Shown here piece after piece: positions 56,979-64,000 of a stretch of DNA of 64,000 bases. The notes under the pieces were generated by a model, which worked only from the letters and a program-made list of their open reading frames with translations, did not search any database and was not told the origin of the DNA. Positions within the stretch are counted from its first letter, which is position 1. Each line of letters opens with the position of its first letter. The position numbers and the translations under genes were made by a program. Location: NCBI GenBank assembly GCA_036346375.1, contig CM070520.1, positions 18,204,852 through 18,268,851 on the forward strand, given 5' to 3'. The stretch is from Guadua angustifolia. Taxonomy: Eukaryota; Streptophyta; Magnoliopsida; Poales; Poaceae.

Positions 56979-58078
56979 TGATTTAATACTCATGCCAGGG
57001 TGCCCCACAAAGAAAGTATACATCTATTTCAAGATCGTGTTTCTCTCAACAACCCGGACACGACATTTATTTATGAGGTCAAAAGGATACAGAGTGCTGG
57101 ATAGAGTATTGCCAAAATCCCCCATCCCACACAGATGGTATTATCCCTAAATATTGGCTGGAGCGCCAGATGAACCTTCTTGGGCCCAGCTCTAGGCCCA
57201 AGAAAGCACGGCAGATCTTCGGCCTCAACCACGCCTACCAGGGGTGCTCCGACCGTTACTACCAGGCGTCCCCTCAGTTCCGACCAGTGACCGGATCGGC
57301 GCCAGAGGATCCGACCAGGCCCCCGATTGGAGCCCTGGTCGAAAACTCCGCCTCAACGACCCCCGCCACATCGACAATCGACTCCGCGCTGGTCATCTAC
57401 CCCACGAATACGACGTCCGTGACAAAGCAGGTGGCTCCTCCCCGGGATGGTGCAGGACCACTAAGTCAAGCGCCCGTCCTTTCACCCTGTCAGGCACAGT
57501 GGGGGGACGCGCTCCGTCCCAAGGCAACACCAAAATACAGCGCAAGCAACGTCAGCGTCTGACAGGCGAACAGAGAGCAGGTGCGCACCTTCCCAGAGGA
57601 GCACTGACGGTTGTGTCTACCAACCCGGCGTGGGATGAGCAGGAGCCTGTCTGTCATCGTGACCGAGGACCGAAACTCCCGGGAATAGCATACCCCTACA
57701 TCTTTCCTCCGAATTTCCGTGTAACCTGCCCCTCCGACTATATAAAGGGAGGCAGGCCCTCTAGGAAAGGGGGGACTCATTCACTTTTCTCATCCTGTCT
57801 CGTTTGCTCATCCGACCTCGTCCACGCCTTCCGACCCGGGCAAGCGCTCTAAGCTTCCGGGCTCCCCTACCCGAACGAGCGCTAAGGGCCTGTCCTTAGC
57901 TCTCACTTGTAATCCACCACACTTTGCAGCAATGAGATCCACCACCACGAACTGGAAGTAGGGATATTCGGCCCGAACCAGTATACATCTTGGACTCCCG
58001 AGTCTAACCATTCAAGGAGCGGGGACGCGCGGCCCCTAGACTTACAAATTTACTTGCCGGTATTACAAAACACCGACA
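56979..58078 (+). mobile_element. Solo LTR (1100 bp) of a gypsy-like element
   Basis: Starts TGATTTAATACTCA, ends AAACACCGACA, flanked by CATTT on both sides (56974-56978 and 58079-58083). Contains TATATAAAGGGAGG (about 57738) and a leader-like region. No internal domain is present, as expected after recombination between the two LTRs of one element. Frames such as 57244-57852 are chance frames in the GC-rich U3. Confidence 0.8.
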
Positions 58079-58116
58079 CATTTCTTTATCAAATTCATTA
58101 AAAATCCTAGACAGCT

Positions 58117-58470
58117 TGTCGCAGATTTCTGTTGGGTACCCTCTCTGTCAGACAAAAGCGGCCCGCGTATGCGTCGGGTGAGCAGTGGGCGAGACGCCTA
58201 CTCGCCGGCGCCAACAAGACGTGGCGACTCGGCAAGCGAAGCGGGCGAAGCACGCCCGCCGCCAGTGCCGCCCACGTGGCGCTCGGGCGAGCAGTGGGCG
58301 AGACGCCTCGCTGCTCGGCCGCCCAGCCCACGTGGCGGCTCGGCAAGCGAAGCGGCGAAAGCACGCCTCGCCGCCGTGTCGCCCACGTGGCGTTCGGGCG
58401 AGCAGGTGGGCATCAGCGGCAGCAGTCCGGCAAGCCATCTAGCGGCGACTTGCCCCTCCAAGTTTCCCGC
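58117..58470 (+). repeat. Element D 5' LTR, truncated, with G-box repeats
   Basis: Matches the start of the 3' LTR (TTGGGTACCCTCTC) and contains three CACGTGGC cores plus one GACGTGGC variant spaced about 54 bp. The LTR stops near 58470, without TATA box or R/U5. Confidence 0.75.
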
Positions 58471-58619
58471 GCCTAGTCGAAGACGAAAGCAAAAAGCTAA
58501 GTTGTTGGTTAGTAGGGCGCTAACAAAATATGCTCCCATGCGAAAGAAGCCAAGGAAAGCGAAGACTACGGCGAGTGGTATCGCGGCGTTATGTCGTCGC
58601 CACTGTGTTACGCCATGCA

Positions 58620-59279
58620 GACCAGATGCCCGGCGAAGGGGCCGATTCTCCAGTCACAAAATCCCGCCACCAAGCCGCCAGCCGACCGGGCCCCGCATCT
58701 GTTGATGCGGGCCGCCATTGCAAGGAGCTCTGTCGTCTCCTCGACGAGCGAGCTCCAGTTTTCGGAGGCTTCCGCCGCCCTGGCGGGTACCTCCAGGGCG
58801 TCGACTCCGCTGTCGTCATTGATGTACAGCCAGTCGCTACGCCACGCCTTCCAGTTGGACTTGGGCTAGAAGGCAATGTAGCGGGAGGCCAATCCGTCTC
58901 GGAGGCGGAAATAGCAACTCCCCACTACCTCGCCGTCAGTAAAGCCGTGGCAAAGGAAGAAATAGTGGAAAAGAGGGAGATTCGGCATCACCCCTAGGAA
59001 CATCTCACAGAGGTGTGCGAAGATGGAAAGGGTAACGATGGAGTTGGGGGTGAGGTGAAGGTGATGGATTTCATAAAAGTGGAGGACGGTGAGGAAGAAG
59101 TCGGAGAATGGCGGGACCAGGCCCGCCATCATCGCCCAGACGTGGATAAGAATCTCATTGGAGAGGCATCGCGGCGTGGGGGTCCCCGTCCGAAAACGGA
59201 AGGTGCCCTCCAGCGCGATGTGGGAGATCCTCGCCACCGTAGCAGCATCAACGGTGGAAGCAGGGATGGAATGTGCCAT
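58620..59279 (-). CDS. Antisense ORF of element D, PF04195-type (putative gypsy type transposon)
   Basis: The first in-frame ATG is at 59279; the frame is open to 58866. The conserved core is PPFSDFFLTVLHFYEIHH, LHLTPNSIVTLSIFAHLCE, MFLGVMPNLPLFHYFF and FRLRDGLASRYIAF. After a frame change near 58870 the family continues with SNWKAWRSDWLYINDDSG and EETTELLAMAARI down to about 58620. This domain, despite its name, has no shown transposase activity; it occurs in antisense ORFs of Tat retroelements and in some host-like proteins. Its role is unknown. One frameshift separates the two halves, so this copy may be inactive or the shift may be a sequence error. Confidence 0.75.
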
Positions 59280-59570
59280 GAAGGCAAGGAAGGTAAAGAC
59301 TTTGAGCGAGGAAGCGAAAGTTGAAGTGCGCAAGAAAGCAGAAGGCGTAAACCACTTGGTACAAATGTATCTATATATACACCACCCACACCGACGGTTC
59401 GCGAAGAGACAAGGTCGTGCGCCGCTTCGGGCCCCAAGAAAAATCGGCAGATAAGGGAGGGAACCGAGGCGGTCGTATCTTCATGAGTGGTAGCTCCGCC
59501 CAAGAGCGCACCAAACATTTAATGAAGGTTCCAAAAGGCTCTAGCACGCGCCTCGGGCGGGCCCGGCTAC

Positions 59571-60691
59571 TGTCACAGACTCTACTTGGGTACCCTCTCC
59601 GTCGACAAAGCGCCCACGTGGCGCTCGGGCGCGGCAGGGCGAGGACGCTTTCGCTGGCGGCGTCCATCCCACATGGCGGCTCGGCAAGTGGGCGGCGAAA
59701 CACGCCGCACGGCCAGTGCCGGTCTACGTGGCGTTCGGGCGAGTAGGTGGGCGAGGCGCTTGCTGCCGCCGACGCCCACCACGTGGCGGCCTAGCAAGTG
59801 GCGGCGAAGCACGCCCGCCGCCGTGCCGCCCACGTGGCGCTTGGCGGCGGTGGACGAGACGCTTCGCCGCCGCGGTGCCAGCCCGTGGTGGCTCGCAAGC
59901 GGCGGCGAAACACGCCTGCCGGCCAGTGCCGGTCCACGTGGCGTTGGGCGGCAGTGGGCGAGGACGCCTGCTGCCGGCGGCGCCCCCACGTGGCGGCCTA
60001 GCAAGCGGCGGCGAAAGCACGCCCGCCGCCGTGTCGCCCACGTGGCAATTGGGCGGCAGTGGGCGAGGCGCCCGCCGCAAGGCAAAAGGTGGGGTGGCTT
60101 CACCTCAAGTCTCCTTCCCTATCGTGCTATGCGCTGGCAGTTCTTTGTGTCAGTCCCTTGACCGCGAGGAATTTAGCTATAAGCCCATTCTCCGGCGCCT
60201 CTCACCTACCCGTCGCAAAGGGTCACATCCCAAGGACGGGTGAAGCCATCGTCGGCATTTAATGAGGCCGAGGAACGGACAAAGACGGAAGGGGTAATAA
60301 ATGTATGAAGATCAAGATGATGACCCCTTTACCTACCCCGTTAGCCTGGGCTATATAAGGGCACTCGGGTGCATGGGGAAAAGGGGGGGTCGAGGTCGAG
60401 ATCGATCGAGGGGTCAATAGTAGAACTTAAGGAAGAACTTGTAACCTGAAAGCTTTGTACTAGCTCCAAACACTGTATAAAAGATCTAGCAGGACGTAAG
60501 GCTATTACCTGGAGGTGAGGGGGCCTGAACCTGGGTAAAAATCTTTGTGTCATCTTAGTTCGTAGGCTTCAGAGTCCTTCGTGTGGGAGTCATTAGGGTT
60601 TTCACTCGTTAGGGTTTGCCAGCCGTGAAGACGCCTCCATCGAACCAAACCTAGTCTCAGAGACTCTGACTGTCTGTGGAATACGCCGACA
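59571..60691 (+). repeat. Element D 3' LTR
   Basis: 1121 bp: a G-box array (59600-60075), a promoter part with CTATATAAGGGC (about 60350), then a leader with GTAAGGCTATTACC and CCTGAACCTGGGT, typical of grass gypsy LTRs, ending CGCCGACA. The tract before it (CTCGGGCGGGCCCGGCTAC) corresponds to CTCGGGGGCTAC in element A. Confidence 0.8.
59600..60075 (+). promoter_or_regulatory. Tandem G-box (CACGTGGC) array in LTR U3
   Basis: About nine units spaced 50-60 bp carry CACGTGGC or a one- or two-base variant. Alternating sequence after the core (GCTCGGGCG or CGGCCTAGC) suggests a dimeric unit of about 105 bp. CACGTGGC is the G-box/ABRE core bound by plant bZIP and bHLH factors. The array lies about 300-750 bp upstream of the TATA box at 60350. 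Its action as an enhancer is inference. Confidence 0.7.
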
Positions 60692-60697
60692 ACAGCT

Positions 60698-61101
60698 GAA
60701 ACAATGTGATGGAGAATTCTCAAAGTTTAATGGCATTTTAGCTGACTTCCTACTTTCATCTTTTTACCTTTTTACTTTTACTCTTTTACTAATTTCATTA
60801 CTTGATTTTTCTTTGAAGTCAAATGTCTAAGAATAATCAATAAGGTTAGAAAAATTTTAGAAAAGATGAGAATTCAAAATAAGATTATATTTTCAACTCA
60901 TTTTCAAAGTTTGTTTATTTGGACAAAAATTTTAATGTAGCAACTTGTTCTCTCTCTCTCTCTTTAGGTTGAAATACTAGAATATGAAGTAAAATATGAT
61001 ATTTAAAAATGAAAATCTTGGTTTGAGTTGAAATTTTTATTCAATTCTATTTTCAAATTTTAAATTTTCATTTTTTTATTTTTGAAATTTTCGGGATGTT
61101 A
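60698..61101 (-). repeat. AT-rich repeat end, copy 1
   Basis: Ends TTTTCGGGATGTTATAA at 61101. Bases 60740-61101 match 62960-63318 in order, including TTTTTATTCAATTC and TTTCAAATTTTAAATTTT. Read in reverse the terminus (TTATAACATCCCGAAAA) resembles the TGTAACATCCC start of grass gypsy LTRs. Confidence 0.55.
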
Positions 61102-61219
61102 TAAGGGCATAGGGTGTGAGCGCAGCTCAAATTTGCAGCGACTGTGAACATGCGTGGGGCTCTGGTGGTTTTTATGGTGCAAGGCTTAGGCCAGTTGGCC
61201 ATGACAGTAGATGGGTGTC

Positions 61220-62142
61220 AGGGGGAAAAAAATTCTCTGGTGTCGTGCTGCACACGCGTGGCCGTGCAGCACGACACGAGATGCTTCCACGTGTGATTGC
61301 TGGAATCGGATTGTAATCTCAAAGCTTCTCCAATCATGTGCATGCTTCCTCGTTCCTCTTCGTTCGCCGCTCGTTTCGAAAGCTTCTCGCTCCGGCGAAA
61401 TAGAACGCCCCATAGGTGACTCGCCGTGACGATGTTGACGAGGATGATGACGGCGGCAGGGCCGGGAGGCGGCGTCCTCCGTGTATCTGGCGTCCATGAG
61501 GTCGCACATGGCATCGAGGCCTCTGCCCTGAGCTGGGCTCGATTGAGCGGCAAGAACTCGGTGGTGACAAAGAGCAGTCCATATCGCCAAGACGCCGCCA
61601 CGGTGAGCGCGGCGAATGCCGCAGACACCGACTCGACGTCGCAGACGAGCCGAAAGCACGCCGGCGATCTCGCCGACCAGCGCGTCGTCTTCACGGACGA
61701 CGCCACGGCGGGCTGCCCCGATGGATCTCGCGAGAGCGGGATGGCGTCGAGCGCGTTGCCATCGGGCGTGATGGCGTGCGCTATGGCGATGAGGCCGAGG
61801 GAGGCAACGTGAGCGCGGCGAGGGGAGAAGAGGGAAATGAAGTCAAGAGGTGGCGAACGATGTCTTCTTGCGTCAATACGCAGTGGTCAGCGGTGCAGGC
61901 TGTACGAGTTGTTGGTCAGCAGCACGTCAATGGGGAAAAAAATTCTCTCGTGTTGTGCCGCCCGGAGCGGAGAAGCTTTCAGAACGAGCCGCGAGCGAAC
62001 GAAGAGGAACGAGGAAGCATGTACATGATCGGAGAAGCTTTGAGATTACAATCCGATTCCAGCAATCACACGTGGAAGCATCTCGTGTCGTGTTTGCACG
62101 GCCAAGACGCTGGCAAAGACGACACCGAGAATTTCAACCAAA
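61220..62142. repeat. Foldback: about 175-bp inverted repeats around a 570-bp spacer
   Basis: Bases 61220-61394 are the reverse complement of 61963-62142 with few changes, e.g. ATTACAATCCGATTCCAGCA on one side and its complement on the other. The left arm also holds a perfect small hairpin GTCGTGCTGCAC/GTGCAGCACGAC (61241-61276). A third, direct copy of GGGGAAAAAAATTCTCT sits at 61932. The spacer has open minus-strand frames that read protein-like (LGLIAIAHAITPDGNALDAI, near 61790-61730) but match no family I know. Confidence 0.8.
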
Positions 62143-63318
62143 GGTCGGGCAAGTGGCTTCAGCCTCGGGCTATGGATTGCGGCGCTGAATCAGGAAACCG
62201 ACAAGGCGAAGAGGCGGTGGCTTTGCTGCTTGCGCGAGAGAGGAGAGGAGAGGGGGAGAAGATAGAGCTGACGTGTGGGGCTAGCTGGTTGTGACTATGA
62301 GGGAGAGGCGGTTCACTGGTCGGCAGGTTCAAAAGGACTGGTCCATTTGGAAGTCACAACAAATGCAAATCTTTTTGTAGACTTCTGGACAACACGCAAT
62401 CTCGCATTAATTGGGCCATCATATCAAGTCAATATTTCATGAAAATTTTGATACAGGTTGGAACAACTCTTGGTAGAAAAATTTAAACAATTCTGATAAT
62501 GCATGTTGTCAGATTTTTCTATTTTTTAATTTTTATTTAATTTGAGATCAAAATGAGGTATATATTTTATGTAGATTTTTTTTTCAAGGTTTAGAATCAC
62601 AGTATTTATTGTCTGTAAAAGTTTCATACTTTTAGCTTTAATATTTAAATTCTAAAACTTCTGACATTGCTATTTTAGATTTATTTACTTTCTATTTTTT
62701 ATATTTTCAAAAGCTTTAAATATAAGTTTTAATTTTTCATATTTTTACCAGAGATGGATAATGATTTGATGTCAGCATGGTAAAAATATTGGCTTTAGAT
62801 AAGCCATGGAGATTTCTACGAAAATCTGACAAGATCAAGATCAAATATCTTATCCCATGATTGCAAAATCTTTCTTTTATTTTAATTGTTCAGATGGCAT
62901 GATTAGGGTTCTAGGGTATTTTGGAGTGCTTTGATATTATATTATTATTTTTGTAGATATTTTGTTGATATTTTACTTTTACTTTTTACTTTTACCATTT
63001 TACCATTTCAATATATATGACTTTTTCTTTTAAGGCAAAAACTCAAGAAAAACAAATAATTTTAGAAAAATGAGGAAGTGAACATTTAAATTAAAGATCA
63101 CATTTCAAATTCATTTTTATAGTTTGTTTATTTTAGATAAAAAGTTTTAATATTGCAATTCAATTCATTCTTTACTTAAAGTTAAAATGCAAGAAAATGA
63201 GGAAAAAAACATATTGTTTTAAATCAAAATCTTGATTCCAATTGAAATTTTTATTCAATTCCATTTTTAAATTTTAAATTTTTTATTTCATATTTTTGAA
63301 TTTTTCGGGATGTTATAA
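62143..63318 (-). repeat. GC-rich block and AT-rich repeat end, copy 2
   Basis: 62143-62340 is GC-rich, purine-loaded, without a recognised domain. 62390-63318 is AT-rich and ends TTTTTCGGGATGTTATAA like copy 1. The pair may be LTRs of one reverse-oriented element, or two separate insertions. Confidence 0.5.
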
Positions 63319-63641
63319 ATCAGCAAGTTTGCACAAGATTAGTTCCAACATTAATTAGCAAGTGAAATGTGCGCACAAGCACCGTTTCGTTGCACTTATT
63401 ACATAAAGAGACCATGCATGATGGTCCAGGGCAAAGCCACACAAATCCAAATCCCTGAGCATAGACAACACAACTGTTATGCTCTCACAATCACATTCAT
63501 GAGTCTCGAGACACACATGGAGAAAATAAACGCACACTCAGCTAAAACACACAAGTAGAAAGGATGACAAACCACACAAGCACACGTAGACAATCGTATG
63601 ATTCGATCGGTGAAAGGAGAAGCTTCCCTTCAGCGTCGATC
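63319..63641 (-). other. Downstream region of NLR-3
   Basis: The 3' flank and probably 3' UTR of NLR-3. The open frames of about 60 residues show no domain. Confidence 0.4.
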
Positions 63642-64000
63642 CTACTTCTCCCCAAAGAATGGAGACATTCCTTCATCATCTACTTCTTTTCCTTTGTCTT
63701 CATTCTGCGGTTTATTATGCTTGAAAACAAGGCGATCATTCGGATGTGCGTTAATATCTTTCCTGACCTGAAAAGGGACAGCATAACCGTTAAACTCTAG
63801 CTCTTTCAATTTTGGAAGTTCGTCGATTCCAGAGAGGGACTCCATCTCGGTGAAGGACCAGACAATCTTCTGGAGATTAGGAGCTGCTCCGCGGGTGAAG
63901 CTGATGTTGGTGATATCAGAGCACTGGACAATAAGAAGGTTGAGCTTTGGGAACTCATCTTCGTTGAAGGTAAGCTGCTTTTCGGCACATGATTTCTCCA
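63642..64000 (-). CDS. NLR-3: C-terminal LRR end of a third resistance gene
   Basis: The minus-strand frame is open from the window edge to TAG at 63642-63644. It reads FNEDEFPKLNLLIVQCSD, ITNISFTRGAAPNLQKIVW, MESLSGIDELPKLKELEF and VRKDINAHPNDRLVFKHNKP, ending in an acidic tail. Lines such as FPKL...C.DI and APNLQKIVW are typical of the last LRRs of grass CC-NLRs. The gene is opposite in direction to NLR-1 and NLR-2 and is not a copy of their C-terminus. The upstream part is outside the window; no break is seen in what is present. Confidence 0.85.
   Translation of the reverse strand, partial: EKSCAEKQLTFNEDEFPKLNLLIVQCSDITNISFTRGAAPNLQKIVWSFTEMESLSGIDELPKLKELEFNGYAVPFQVRKDINAHPNDRLVFKHNKPQNEDKGKEVDDEGMSPFFGEK

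Larger units (their letters stand above)
58117..60691 (+). mobile_element. Element D: short Tat derivative with antisense ORF only
   Basis: The left end TGTCGCAGATTTC is related to the right LTR start TGTCACAGACTC (59571); the right end is GCCGACA at 60691. Flanks share ACAGCT (58111-58116 and 60692-60697). Inside are the first about 350 bp of a 5' LTR, then the 3' internal region with a minus-strand ORF, then a 1.1-kb 3' LTR. The rest of the 5' LTR, the primer site, gag and pol are absent. The antisense protein has the domain known from Tat elements as putative gypsy-type transposon (PF04195). It is a deletion derivative or a non-autonomous family. Confidence 0.8.

Noticed and set aside
57244..57852. 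202-codon frame
   Set aside because: Lies in the U3 region of a solo LTR, overlaps its TATA box, and has no recognisable domain.
58169..58705. 178-codon frame on the plus strand of element D
   Set aside because: Generated by the G-box repeats and antisense to the PF04195-type ORF; no conserved motif.
61776..62294. 172-codon plus-strand frame over the foldback
   Set aside because: Runs through one inverted-repeat arm and purine-rich sequence; no domain and no codon signal.

Overview
The window is a repeat-rich stretch of plant nuclear DNA, almost certainly from a grass (Poaceae). The evidence is CC-NBS-LRR (NLR) genes with an intron cutting the kinase-2 motif, Tat-lineage Ty3/gypsy elements with a second RNase H and antisense ORFs, a Tekay/Del chromovirus with a C-terminal chromodomain, a Ty1/copia element primed by initiator tRNA-Met, and a LINE. 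The species cannot be named from the sequence alone. I see no bacterial, organellar or RNA genes.

Host genes. There are three NLR loci. NLR-1 (756-2733, +) is a 5'-truncated copy whose first exon is replaced by LTR-like sequence; it carries a 35-nt deletion and a 4-nt frameshift. NLR-2 (14079-22277, +) is nearly complete: exon 1 is split by a 381-bp Mutator-type MITE with a perfect 9-bp target duplication, a 5053-bp intron follows, and exon 2 has one 4-nt deletion. Without the MITE and that deletion the gene would be about 919 codons, a normal NLR length. NLR-3 (63642 to beyond the window, -) shows only its LRR end. NLR-1 and NLR-2 are related copies about 19.6 kb apart.

Mobile DNA, left to right: LTR-like fragment (1-755); LINE remnant (about 6285-8310); Ty1/copia element (8442-13487, -; TSD AAATA); LTR pieces and two related MITEs within NLR-2; LTR remnants (22440-24064); a diverged Tekay-type LTR (about 25900-27641) split by Tat element A (27642-34212; TSD ACGTC), which carries a 137-bp tandem array; Tat element B (36279-56414), whose 3' LTR is split by the 11.5-kb Tekay element C (44722-56178; TSD AGTTG); a solo LTR (56979-58078; TSD CATTT); element D (58117-60691), a short Tat derivative that keeps an antisense ORF and arrays of CACGTGGC (G-box) motifs but no gag-pol; then an inverted-repeat foldback (61220-62142) and AT-rich repeats before NLR-3.

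How it fits together. This is an NLR cluster expanded by nested retrotransposon insertions. Every gag-pol seen is broken by stops or small indels. Many LTR-pair differences are also 1-4 nt indels, so consensus errors in the assembly could explain some apparent frameshifts. Most interesting are element D with its G-box arrays, the MITE-split NLR-2, the 137-bp array in element A, and the 0.9-kb foldback.
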